Assembly: GCF_010730195.1 (NCBI RefSeq) | Contig: NZ_AP022613.1 | Coordinates: 3,038,001 to 3,102,000, forward strand | Source: Mycobacterium conspicuum | GTDB lineage: Bacteria; Actinomycetota; Actinomycetes; Mycobacteriales; Mycobacteriaceae | Length of the DNA: 64,000 nt | Direction of reading: 5' to 3' | In this document: positions 26,211 through 33,299 of the stretch, piece by piece | Layout of the letters: each line of letters opens with the position of its first letter | Position numbering within the stretch: position 1 is the stretch's first letter | Notes under the pieces: generated by a model | What the model was told of the DNA's origin: nothing | Databases searched by the model: none | What the model saw: the letters and a program-made list of their open reading frames with translations, nothing else | Translations under genes and position numbers: made by a program

Positions 26211-27148
26211 TCGACTTCGGGGCGCTGCTGTTTCCCAACGTCGCGTGGTCGACGCTGGTGGACCGGTGCGAGCGTGCCGAGGAGTTGGGGTTTCGCAGCC
26301 TGTGGATCGATGATCACGTCGCCAACCCCCAGGCACCGAGGTCGAATTGGTACGAGGCGTTCACGACGCTGTCCGGCCTGGCCAACTGCACCAGGCGGAT
26401 CTTGCTGGGGCCGTTGGTGTCCAATGTCATCCTGCGACATCCGGTGGTGCTGGCCCGGCAAGCCGTCACGATCGAGAACATGTCGGGTGGCCGGCTGCAG
26501 TTGGGTATCGGTGCCGGCTACGCACCCACCGACCACGAGCTGGTCGGCACGGCGCCCTGGCCGCGGCGGGAACGCGAGGCACGGTTCGCCGAAGCGGTCG
26601 AGTTGATCGACGCGTTGCTACGCGCCGAGCCCGTCGACTATGCGGGGGAGCACTACCACGTCCGCGGTGTTCGGCTTCGCCCGGCACCGCTGCAGCGTCC
26701 CCGTCCGCCGATGTGCATTGCCGCGCATGGCCGTTCGAGCCTGCGGTTGGTCGCCCAGTTCGGCGACATCTGGAGTTCGTTCGGTGGTTGGGGGCTGTCC
26801 TCACCCGAGCTGCTGGCCATCACCAAAGAGCGCGCCGCCGCCCTCGACGAGTTCTGCGCCGAGTTCGGCCGAAACCCATCCAGCATTCGCCGCCAAATCC
26901 TGGCCGGCAGCCCAGCGACCACGCCGGACCCGATCTGGTCGTCGGTGCAGGCCTTCGACGAATGGGTGGCCCGCTGGCGGCAGGTCGGCATCGACGAGAT
27001 CGTGCTGTATTTTCCGCCCGAGCTCCTCTACGAGCCGGATCTGGTCAATCCCGTTGTGCTGGAACACTTACGGGGCTTGTTGCTCGCCCGCCGGTCAGGT
27101 AATCAGAGCGCCGCCGTCAACGGGCAGCGCCGCGCCACTCACGAATGA
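26207..27148 (+). CDS. LLM-class F420/FMN-dependent oxidoreductase
   Basis: A 313-residue luciferase-like protein. It has IDFGALLFPNVAWSTLVDRCERAEELGFRSLWIDDHV, ILLGPLVSNVILRHPVVLARQAVTIENMSGGRLQLGIGAGY and a C-terminal half with DEIVLYFPPELL. It is shorter than the neighbouring paralogues, and the pattern (DDHVANP, GAGYAPTDHELVG) resembles F420-dependent members common in mycobacteria. Start GTG 26207 overlaps the preceding stop by 4 bp, so it is co-translated with paralogue 1. The 3' end overlaps the convergent SDR gene by 54 bp, which is unusually long. Confidence 0.85.
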   Translation: MIDFGALLFPNVAWSTLVDRCERAEELGFRSLWIDDHVANPQAPRSNWYEAFTTLSGLANCTRRILLGPLVSNVILRHPVVLARQAVTIENMSGGRLQLGIGAGYAPTDHELVGTAPWPRREREARFAEAVELIDALLRAEPVDYAGEHYHVRGVRLRPAPLQRPRPPMCIAAHGRSSLRLVAQFGDIWSSFGGWGLSSPELLAITKERAAALDEFCAEFGRNPSSIRRQILAGSPATTPDPIWSSVQAFDEWVARWRQVGIDEIVLYFPPELLYEPDLVNPVVLEHLRGLLLARRSGNQSAAVNGQRRATHE

Positions 27149-27877
27149 TGCGGCCGGGCTGGCCAGGAATAGGACCGCGGCGGCCACCTCGTCGGGTTCG
27201 CCCAGCCGGGCGGCGGGCACCCGATGCGCCACGAAGTCGTCGTTGAAGCCGTCGGGCGTCAGCTCGGCCAGACCGGTGGACAAGAATCCTGGCGCCACCG
27301 CGTTGACCCGAATCCCCTTGCGGCCGGTCCACTGCCGGGCCAGATCCCGCGTGAGCCCCAGCAACCCCGCCTTGCTCGACACGTAGCCCGCCTGGGGGAG
27401 CGTCGTCGTCGTCAGCCCGAGGATGCTGCTGATCATGACGATGGCCGAACCCGGCCGCATGACGCGCCCGCACGCCTGGCTCATCCAGTAGGCGCCCATC
27501 AGGTTCACCTCGACCGTGCGTCGGAACTGGGCCGGGTCTTCCCGCGTCGCGGGCGCCGCGGTGCCCACCCCGGCGTTGTTGACCAGCACATCCACCCGGC
27601 CGAACCGCTCCACGACCTCAGTGATTGCGGCAGTGCATGATTCGTGATCGGCGACGTCGACCCGAAAGGCGGCCGCGTCGATGCCGTCATCCCGCAGGCC
27701 GGCGCACCGGGCCTCGACGACCTCGAGGCGGCGTCCCGCCAGGGCGATGCGCGCCCCCGCGGCACCCAGGGCCCGTGCGATCGCCACCCCCAGCTCGGAC
27801 GTCGCGCCGGTCACCACCGCGACGCGACCGTCCAACCGGAACCAGGCACCGACAGGGCCCCGAAGAGGAAGAGTCAC
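27095..27877 (-). CDS. Short-chain dehydrogenase/reductase (classical SDR)
   Basis: A 260-residue classical SDR. The cofactor motif is VTGATSELGVAIA (TGxxxxLG, a slight variant of TGxxxGxG), then DVLVNNAGVG, catalytic Ser in VMISSILG, YVSSK (YxxxK), and the FVSGAALPVDGGALIT end typical of 3-oxoacyl-ACP-reductase-like members. Likely oxidises or reduces a hydroxy/keto intermediate with NAD(P). It is last in the CMD-GntR-SDR operon, overlapping GntR by 4 bp (ATGA), so it is probably controlled by that regulator together with the acyl-CoA dehydrogenase operon. Confidence 0.9.
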   Translation of the reverse strand: MTLPLRGPVGAWFRLDGRVAVVTGATSELGVAIARALGAAGARIALAGRRLEVVEARCAGLRDDGIDAAAFRVDVADHESCTAAITEVVERFGRVDVLVNNAGVGTAAPATREDPAQFRRTVEVNLMGAYWMSQACGRVMRPGSAIVMISSILGLTTTTLPQAGYVSSKAGLLGLTRDLARQWTGRKGIRVNAVAPGFLSTGLAELTPDGFNDDFVAHRVPAARLGEPDEVAAAVLFLASPAASFVSGAALPVDGGALIT

Positions 27878-28578
27878 GAAGCGTGCGTTTCGGTTTCGCG
27901 GCCCGGCTGAGCCCGCAACTGCAGCAGCGAGTCGCGGCCTTGCAAGATGTGCTCGGCCATCAACGCCCCGGCGCGCTGCGGCTCGCCCGCAGCAATCGCA
28001 TCGCGCACCATCCGGTGAAACAGATTCGACCGCTGCCGTTCGGCCTCGGTCTGGTGCCGAAAGACCTGATACACCAACGGGATATCGACCGCGTGCTCCA
28101 GCAGAACCGACAGCCGCCGATGCTGCGCCCCCTCGACGACGGCTCGGTGAAAGGCGTTGTTGGCAGCGGTGATTCTGCGCAGCGCGGCATCGGCCGAACC
28201 GTTCGACATCAGCGCGATGCCCTCGTCGAACTCGGCGATCGCGGCATCCAGCGTCGCGATGGCGTCGGCGTCCATCCGGGTGGCGGCCCGTTCCGCCGCC
28301 AGTGACTCCAGCCGGGCGCGTAGCTCGTATTGGTCTCGGATGTCGGTTTCGGACATCGTCGCGACCATGGCGCCACGGTTTCGCTCGATGGTCACCAACC
28401 CGTCGGCGGCCAAGGCGCGCAACGCTTCTCGAACGGGAGTGCGGGACAGCTCGAACATCTCGCCGATGCGCTGTTCGACCAGTCGTGAGCCCGGCTCGAA
28501 ATCGCCTTCCGCGATCGCGCGTCGGATGAGCCGGTAGGCCAGGTCCGAGCGGCCGTCCATCTCGGTCAAGTCAGTCAC
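27874..28578 (-). CDS. GntR-family transcriptional regulator (FCD/FadR type)
   Basis: A 234-residue regulator. The N-terminal winged helix reads RLIRRAIAEGDFEPGSRLVEQRIGEMFELSRTPVREALRALAADGLVTI, the classic GntR signature. The C-terminal FCD helical domain includes RARLESLAAERAATRMD, EFDEGI, NAFHRAVVEGA and NLFHRMVRDAI with the conserved His/Asp metal- or ligand-site residues. Start GTG 28578 overlaps the upstream CMD gene by 8 bp; ATG 28560 is the alternative. It likely senses an acyl or carboxylic metabolite and binds the AWTGYATWCAAW boxes at 21168, 21220 and 29214; that pairing is inferred from position. Confidence 0.9.
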   Translation of the reverse strand: MTDLTEMDGRSDLAYRLIRRAIAEGDFEPGSRLVEQRIGEMFELSRTPVREALRALAADGLVTIERNRGAMVATMSETDIRDQYELRARLESLAAERAATRMDADAIATLDAAIAEFDEGIALMSNGSADAALRRITAANNAFHRAVVEGAQHRRLSVLLEHAVDIPLVYQVFRHQTEAERQRSNLFHRMVRDAIAAGEPQRAGALMAEHILQGRDSLLQLRAQPGRETETHAS

Positions 28579-29212
28579 CTCCGGACGTGGCGGCGCCGAT
28601 GTCCAGCACGCCGCCGCCCTCCGGATCGGCCACCTCCACGGTTGGATCGTCGACGTCGTCGAACTCCAGCCGCAACGCCCGCGACATGATCGCGTGCATG
28701 ACGTACATAGTGGTGACGTAGGTGAATTCGAGGATCTCCGAATCGGTGAAGGCCTCGCGCAGTTGCGCAAAAAGCTGCTCGGGGACCCGACCGTGTTGGC
28801 CCGCAAGGCAATCGGCGTAGGCCAGCAGCAATCGCTCCTCGTGCTCGAAACAGTCGGCGGTTTCCCACGATGGAATGGCGGCGATCTTCTCCTCGGACAG
28901 CCCCGCCGACCGGCACGCCTTGCAGTGCTGCGAGAAGACGAATTGGCTGCCGACCACCCAACCGGCCCGGATCTGGCCCAGCTCACGGTCTTCCGGCCGC
29001 AGCTTGACTTCTTGGCGGTACAGCCGAAAGCCGCGCACGGCATGGCGCAACGCGGCGGGGGACTGCGCCATCACGGTCCACCAGTTGCCCAGCGTTCCGC
29101 CGACCGTGCCGGGCTCAGCCACCGGATCGCGGTCGCCAAACATGAAGTCGTACATCTTCAGCGTGAAGTCGTCGGTGACCTCACCGCGGGGGATTTGCTT
29201 TAAGCGTGGCAT
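28571..29212 (-). CDS. Carboxymuconolactone decarboxylase/AhpD-like protein
   Basis: A 213-residue all-helical protein. The centre has VGSQFVFSQHCKACRSAGLSEEKI, where CxxC followed by the LSEEKI turn is the CMD/AhpD signature; the usual His after the second Cys (CxxCxxxH) is not seen at its place. Family members are lactone decarboxylases or peroxidase-coupled disulfide reductases; the CKAC pair would favour redox chemistry. ATG 29212 is chosen because an operator-like box (29214-29225) lies directly before it and upstream sequence lacks family similarity. First gene of the CMD-GntR-SDR operon. Confidence 0.82.
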   Translation of the reverse strand: MPRLKQIPRGEVTDDFTLKMYDFMFGDRDPVAEPGTVGGTLGNWWTVMAQSPAALRHAVRGFRLYRQEVKLRPEDRELGQIRAGWVVGSQFVFSQHCKACRSAGLSEEKIAAIPSWETADCFEHEERLLLAYADCLAGQHGRVPEQLFAQLREAFTDSEILEFTYVTTMYVMHAIMSRALRLEFDDVDDPTVEVADPEGGGVLDIGAATSGGD

Positions 29213-29213
29213 G

Positions 29214-29225
29214 ATTGCATTCAAT
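29214..29225 (-). promoter_or_regulatory. GntR-type operator candidate before the CMD-GntR-SDR operon
   Basis: ATTGCATTCAAT differs by two bases from ATTGCATACAAA at 21168. It lies within a GATTG-CATT-CAATC inverted repeat and touches the ATG at 29212. Position suggests autoregulation by the GntR protein of this operon. Confidence 0.55.
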
Positions 29226-29294
29226 CTCAGCCTCGGCCGACGCGTCAACGCAGCTCGGCGACTCCGAGAAACGATGGATTGCGTACAGTCCGGT

Positions 29295-29936
29295 CTACGG
29301 GCGCAAGCCGGAGAGCACCATGGCGGCGAAGGCATCACCGATTTCCGTGAGCGTGTTGCGCCCCCCGGGCACGTACCAGCGGTGGATCCAGTTGTGCATG
29401 CCCAGAATGCCGAGCATTACCAGCCGCGGGTCGAGGTCCCCGCGGAAGACACCGGACGCCACGCCTTCCTGGACGATCGCGAGCAGCGTTTTGCCGTATG
29501 CGTCGGCGTTGGTGACGATGTCACGCGCTTCGAAAATGGTCGCGAGATGCTGGCTTTCGCTGAACAACAGAAACAGTTCCGGATTGGCGGCCAGATCGTC
29601 GACATAGGCGCGCAGCGCGCGACGCAGCTTCTCGTCGGCCGGCGCATCGGACTCCAGGGCCTCGCGACAATGCCGGGTCATCGTGTAGGCGGGCTGCTCG
29701 ATCAGCGCAACGAGCAACTCCTCCTTGGTGCCGACGTAGTAGTAGAGCGAGGCGCGGTTGATGCCGACCTCGACGGCGACGTCCTCGAGGCGAGCCCGCG
29801 CGAATCCCTCGCGCAGGAAGACCTCGGCGGCTCCCTTGAGGATGGTTTGCCATCGCTCGCCGGAGGCGCGGCGATCGGCGTTGCGCCGCTCATGGCGCCG
29901 ACGAGCATTGTCGCTCTGCGGTCGGGTGGCTGGAAT
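29295..29936 (-). CDS. TetR-family transcriptional regulator, probable ATT start
   Basis: A 213-residue regulator. The N-terminal TetR helix-turn-helix is GAAEVFLREGFARARLEDVAVEVGINRASLYYYVGTKEELLVALIE; the remainder is a helical ligand-binding domain (LFLLFSESQHLATIF, GMHNWIHRWYVPGG), similar to the KstR2/fatty-acid-type group. The frame is open to a TTG at 30017 and a GTG at 29966, neither with a ribosome-binding site. At 29943-29948, however, there is a perfect AGGAGG followed after 6 bases by ATT (29934-29936) in frame, so an ATT start codon is proposed. Operator C lies about 85 bp upstream, consistent with autoregulation. Confidence 0.88.
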   Translation of the reverse strand: MPATRPQSDNARRRHERRNADRRASGERWQTILKGAAEVFLREGFARARLEDVAVEVGINRASLYYYVGTKEELLVALIEQPAYTMTRHCREALESDAPADEKLRRALRAYVDDLAANPELFLLFSESQHLATIFEARDIVTNADAYGKTLLAIVQEGVASGVFRGDLDPRLVMLGILGMHNWIHRWYVPGGRNTLTEIGDAFAAMVLSGLRP

Positions 29937-30020
29937 CGTCGTCCTCCTAGTCGGTAGCGCGAACACACGCGAATACAAACGTACGGTATCAAGGCCCGGA
30001 GCTGCGCAAAGACGCAATTA

Positions 30021-30044
30021 TCAACGTGAACGTTGACGTTGACA
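30021..30044 (-). promoter_or_regulatory. Operator C upstream of the TetR gene
   Basis: The sequence contains TCAACGT...ACGTTGA inverted arms around GAACGTTG (30021-30042), i.e. TNAACGTGAACGT as in operators A and B. It lies between the TetR start and the end of the enoyl-CoA hydratase gene. It is the most symmetrical of the three copies, typical of a TetR autoregulatory site. Confidence 0.65.
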
Positions 30045-30095
30045 AACGGCCATTGGCGTCGTAGCGTGCCGATTGATGCCGAGTCATTTGCGCGT

Positions 30096-30869
30096 TCACT
30101 TGCGACCCAATTTCTCCATCGCGGCGCGGAAGTCGTCGTGCTCCATCGCGGCGGCTTCCAACGCCAGCGACAACGGGAGCACCGCGCCCGACGCCATGGC
30201 GAGCAAACGGTTGACCGCCGCCTTGGTGCCCTGGACCGCCTGGGGCGCCAGCTTCGCGAGCCGGACGGCGGTCGACATCGCCGTCGGAAGCACGTCGGCC
30301 GCCGGGACGACCCTGGTCACCAGGCCGAAGCGCTCGGCCTCGGCGGCGGTCAGCACCTCGCCGGTCATGAGCAGGTGCTTGGCGCGGTTGACCCCGACCA
30401 GCAACGGCCAGATCGCCGCCGCGCCATTGCCGGCCGGCAGCGCGGCGTGCACGTGCAGGTCGCCCAGCTTCGCCGAGTCGGCGACATACGAGATATCCGC
30501 GAGGGTGGCCAGCACGGCGCCCAGCCCGATCGCGTGCCCGTTGACGGCCGCGACCAGCGGCTTGGTCAAGGCGATGATGTCGTCGACGATGTGGCGCGCC
30601 TCCTCGATCGGGGTGCGCCCGGTCGCGGTGTGGTACCCGCGATCGCTGGATTCGTCGCCGCCGGCGGAAAACGTGCGGCCCGCGCCGGTCAGCACCACCG
30701 CACGCACCCGGCCGTCGTCCTGCGCCGCGGCGAAGACGGTGGACAACTCCGAATGCATGACGTCGTCAACGGCATTGGCTTTCTCCGGTCGATTCAGCGT
30801 CAACACCGCCACGCCGGTGGAGCCGTCCAGGCTGATGTCGATGGTGCGGTATGCGCCGGGATCGAGCAT
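30096..30869 (-). CDS. Enoyl-CoA hydratase/isomerase family protein
   Basis: A 257-residue crotonase-fold protein. It has VAVLTLNRPEKANAVDD, the oxyanion-hole segment GAGRTFSAGGDESSD, the second oxyanion strand AAVNGHAIGLGAVLATLADISYV, and LPAGNGAAAIWPLLVG. The first catalytic Glu position of canonical hydratases (near GAV) is not clearly retained, so isomerase, hydrolase or other crotonase chemistry is possible. Ribosome-binding AGAGGA lies 8 bases before ATG. It diverges from LLM paralogue 2, with operator B between them containing TACAAT/TACATT -10-like boxes on this strand. Confidence 0.88.
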   Translation of the reverse strand: MLDPGAYRTIDISLDGSTGVAVLTLNRPEKANAVDDVMHSELSTVFAAAQDDGRVRAVVLTGAGRTFSAGGDESSDRGYHTATGRTPIEEARHIVDDIIALTKPLVAAVNGHAIGLGAVLATLADISYVADSAKLGDLHVHAALPAGNGAAAIWPLLVGVNRAKHLLMTGEVLTAAEAERFGLVTRVVPAADVLPTAMSTAVRLAKLAPQAVQGTKAAVNRLLAMASGAVLPLSLALEAAAMEHDDFRAAMEKLGRK

Positions 30870-30885
30870 CGGGCGGTCCTCTCGA

Positions 30886-30909
30886 TGAACGTGAACGTCA
30901 ATGTAGATT
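30886..30909 (+). promoter_or_regulatory. Operator B in the divergent promoter of crotonase and LLM genes
   Basis: TGAACGTGAACGT then GTAGATT, 21 of 24 positions identical to operator A. It occupies the 53-bp gap between the divergent enoyl-CoA hydratase and LLM paralogue 2 genes, so one bound regulator could control both. TAGATT (30904-30909) is the plus-strand -10; minus-strand TACAAT and TACATT overlap it. Confidence 0.7.
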
Positions 30910-30922
30910 GTAGGAGGCGGCT

Positions 30923-32077
30923 GTGCAGCTGAAGTTCGGAACGTTCATCGCCCCGTATCACCCGGTTCGCGAAAGCCCGCTGACCAGCTACGAGCGCGAC
31001 CTCGAGCTGATCGCCTGGTGCGACCGGTGGGGGTTCGACGAGGCCTGGGTCGGCGAGCATCATTCGGCCGCGTGGGAGAACATCCCCGATCCCGCGATGT
31101 TCCTGGCGGTCGCCGGGCAACGCACCCAGCGCATCCGGCTCGGCTCCGGTGTGGTCAGCCTGCCGTACCACCACCCGATGATGGTGGCCGACCGGTTCGT
31201 CCAGCTCGACTACCTCACGCACGGCCGGGCGATGCTCGGCGTCGGCCCCGGCGCGCTGATCTCCGACGCCACCATGATGGGCATCGATCCCTCGACGCAG
31301 CGGCCCCGGATGAACGAGGCGCTCGGCGTGATCATCCGGCTGCTCGCCGGCGAGACGGTCACCCACGAGAGCGACTGGTTCACGCTGAATGAGGCTGCGC
31401 TGCAGATGCTTCCGGTGAACGGCTCGATGCCGATCGCGGTGGCGTCGAGCACCTCACCGTCGGGCATGACGGCCGCCGGCACGCACGGAGTGGGTGTCCT
31501 GTCGCTGGGCGCCGGGCTGATCGGCGGCAAGAAGGATCTGGCCGCGCACTGGGCGCTGGGGGAGAAGGCCGCCGCCGAAAGCGGCAAGCAGCTGCGCCGC
31601 GACGAATGGCGGCTGGTGATCCGCGCGCACCTGGCGAACACGCGAGAGCAGGCGATCGCCGAGGTGCGCGAGGGTCGGGAAACCGAGCGCATCGGCTACT
31701 TCAAGCGCGTTGCCGGGCTGAAAAACGACTACACGCTGGAGCAGGAAATCGCCGAGGACGCCGCGATCGTGGGCACGCCCGACGACATGATCGAGGCGCT
31801 GCACCGGCTGCAGCAGGCCACCGGGGGATTCGGCGGATTTTTGGTGCTGGCCGGCGACTGGGCCGACCGCGAGGCGACGTTGCGCAGCTACGAATTGATG
31901 GGCCGCTACGTGATTCCCGAGTTTCGTGGGCACCTGGAGCCGTTGCGCGCCAGCTACGACATGGTGGTGTCCAAGAAGCGCGACTACGGCGCGCCGGCGA
32001 TGGCGGCGATCAAGAAGGCCTACGAGGACGCCGGCCAGCAGATGCCCGAGGATCTCAATCCGACCAACCTGCGCTGA
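30923..32077 (+). CDS. LLM-class flavin-dependent monooxygenase (paralogue 2)
   Basis: A 384-residue luciferase-like protein clearly homologous to the gene at 24993: KFGTFIAPYHPVRESPLTSYERDLELI, DEAWVGEHHSAAWEN, RIRLGSGVVSLPYHHPMMVADRFVQLDYLTHGRAMLGVGPGA, SPSGMTAAG. Start is GTG 30923 with AGGAGG ending 5 bases before it. A -10 TAGATT at 30904-30909 would place the RNA start inside that site, so the leader is very short. Both paralogues carry the same operator, so they probably serve the same pathway, perhaps as different steps or subunits. Confidence 0.88.
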   Translation: MQLKFGTFIAPYHPVRESPLTSYERDLELIAWCDRWGFDEAWVGEHHSAAWENIPDPAMFLAVAGQRTQRIRLGSGVVSLPYHHPMMVADRFVQLDYLTHGRAMLGVGPGALISDATMMGIDPSTQRPRMNEALGVIIRLLAGETVTHESDWFTLNEAALQMLPVNGSMPIAVASSTSPSGMTAAGTHGVGVLSLGAGLIGGKKDLAAHWALGEKAAAESGKQLRRDEWRLVIRAHLANTREQAIAEVREGRETERIGYFKRVAGLKNDYTLEQEIAEDAAIVGTPDDMIEALHRLQQATGGFGGFLVLAGDWADREATLRSYELMGRYVIPEFRGHLEPLRASYDMVVSKKRDYGAPAMAAIKKAYEDAGQQMPEDLNPTNLR

Positions 32078-32080
32078 AAT

Positions 32081-32404
32081 TCAGTGCGCACGGGGCGTCC
32101 AGTCCTCGGCCCAGGCCTGCAGTGGCTTCAGGGCGGTCATCAGCGATCGCCCGTGACCGGTCAGCCGATAGCCACCGTCGGAGTGCTCCACGATGTCCAG
32201 CGCCCGCAGTTCCTTGAGGCGGGTGTTCAGCGACCCGGGATTCATCTCGGCGGCCGCCTGCAGCGCGCGGAAAGTCAGTGGGCCGCCGCGTAATTCCCAC
32301 AGGATCCGCAGGGCGCCGCGCCGGCCCAGGGCGTCGAGGGCGACCATGATCGCCCGCCCGGTGGATGATCCCCATACTGGTTCGCCGATCCGCGGAGCTC
32401 GCAT
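32081..32404 (-). CDS. HxlR-family winged-helix regulator
   Basis: A 107-residue regulator. ALGRRGALRILWELRGGPLTFRALQAAAEMNPGSLNTRLKELRALDIVEHSDGGYRLTGHGRSL is the HxlR winged helix, with the LNTRLKEL recognition helix. HxlR proteins lack a separate sensor domain and often respond to electrophiles or redox signals through Cys; none is present here. It is divergent from the CMD-family gene with only 38 bp between starts, the usual layout for a regulator and its target. It converges with LLM paralogue 2 (3 bp apart). Confidence 0.88.
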   Translation of the reverse strand: MRAPRIGEPVWGSSTGRAIMVALDALGRRGALRILWELRGGPLTFRALQAAAEMNPGSLNTRLKELRALDIVEHSDGGYRLTGHGRSLMTALKPLQAWAEDWTPRAH

Positions 32405-32442
32405 GCTTCACATTTTGTAGCATCGCGGCGTACAGTGCCAGC

Positions 32443-33012
32443 ATGAAACGCTATAAAAGTCATAGCGCGCGCATCGCGCCCGCGACGCCACCCCTGCCCG
32501 CCGACATTCAGCAAGCCATCGACGCGATCATGCGGGGCAACCCGCCGCTGGTGCTGTTCACCACGCTGGCCCGCGACCACCGGTTGTTCTTCAAGTTCTT
32601 CAACTCGGGTCTTCTCGACCGCGGGCACCTGACGATCCGTCAGCGCGAGATCGTCATCGACCGGGTCACCGCGGCCTGCGGCGCCGAGTACGAGTGGGGA
32701 GTGCACGTCAGCACGTTCGCCGCCAAGGCCGGCCTGAGCGACGAGCAGATCGCCTCGCTGACCACCGGCGGACCCGAGGATGCGTGCTGGGATGACGCCG
32801 ATCGCGTCCTGATCCGGCTCTGCGACAGCCTGCACTCCAGCTGCACGGTCGACGACGGCCTGTGGGCGCAGTTGAGCGCGCACCACACCGACGAGGCGAT
32901 CCTGGAGTTGCTCATGCTTGCCGGAACCTACAGGACCGTAAGCTATCTCGTGAATGCGCTGCGGCTACCGCTGGAAGCCGGCGCCCGCACTTTCGCCACA
33001 TCGCGCGGTTGA
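32443..33012 (+). CDS. Carboxymuconolactone decarboxylase family protein
   Basis: A 189-residue helical protein: LTIRQREIVIDRVTAACGAEYEWGVHVSTFAAKAGLSDEQIASL carries the CMD signature, in which the usual CxxCxxH is replaced by GAEYEWGVH (E-x-x-x-x-x-H) as in non-redox CMD members. Upstream, LARDHRLFFKFFNSGLLDRGHL matches the typical first helices. ATG 32443 is preferred because TACAGT (32431-32436) is 6 bases before it (leaderless). Probably the target of the divergent HxlR regulator. Substrate unknown. Confidence 0.85.
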   Translation: MKRYKSHSARIAPATPPLPADIQQAIDAIMRGNPPLVLFTTLARDHRLFFKFFNSGLLDRGHLTIRQREIVIDRVTAACGAEYEWGVHVSTFAAKAGLSDEQIASLTTGGPEDACWDDADRVLIRLCDSLHSSCTVDDGLWAQLSAHHTDEAILELLMLAGTYRTVSYLVNALRLPLEAGARTFATSRG

Positions 33013-33077
33013 AGTGTTTAGGTCATCGACCAACGGGAAGCACCACTGGGTCAGCAGATCATCGCAAGGGGGAAACC

Positions 33078-33296
33078 ATGGCAACCGGAGAAACCGGATT
33101 TGGCGACGTCGAGTTCGACCTGATCTCGTTGCAATACCATTCGCTGAAGGCCGGGCATGACTACGGTCAATATGTCCGCGATGCGAAAAACGCTGGGCTG
33201 GAAGACGTTGCGTCGTTTTTCGAGGACGTGATGACGCAAGACTCACAACGGGCGCACCGCTGTCACGAACTGCTGGGCAAGTTGACCTCGGCCTAA
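33078..33296 (+). CDS. Small helical protein, unknown function, next to hemerythrin gene
   Basis: A 72-residue protein with no Cys cluster except one RCHE. It is predicted helical: DVEFDLISLQYHSLKAGHDYGQYVRDA and LEDVASFFEDVMTQDSQRAHRCHELLGKL. The spacing of His, Glu and Asp within two helices resembles half of a ferritin-like or hemerythrin-like bundle, but this is weak. AAGGGGGAAA precedes ATG 33078. Its end is 3 bp from the end of the convergent hemerythrin gene. I do not recognise a named family. Confidence 0.65.
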   Translation: MATGETGFGDVEFDLISLQYHSLKAGHDYGQYVRDAKNAGLEDVASFFEDVMTQDSQRAHRCHELLGKLTSA

Positions 33297-33299
33297 GCT

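Noticed and set aside
27874..29043. A single 389-residue GntR protein
   Set aside because: The extra N-terminal part is out-of-frame translation of the CMD gene; the regulator starts at GTG 28578 or ATG 28560.
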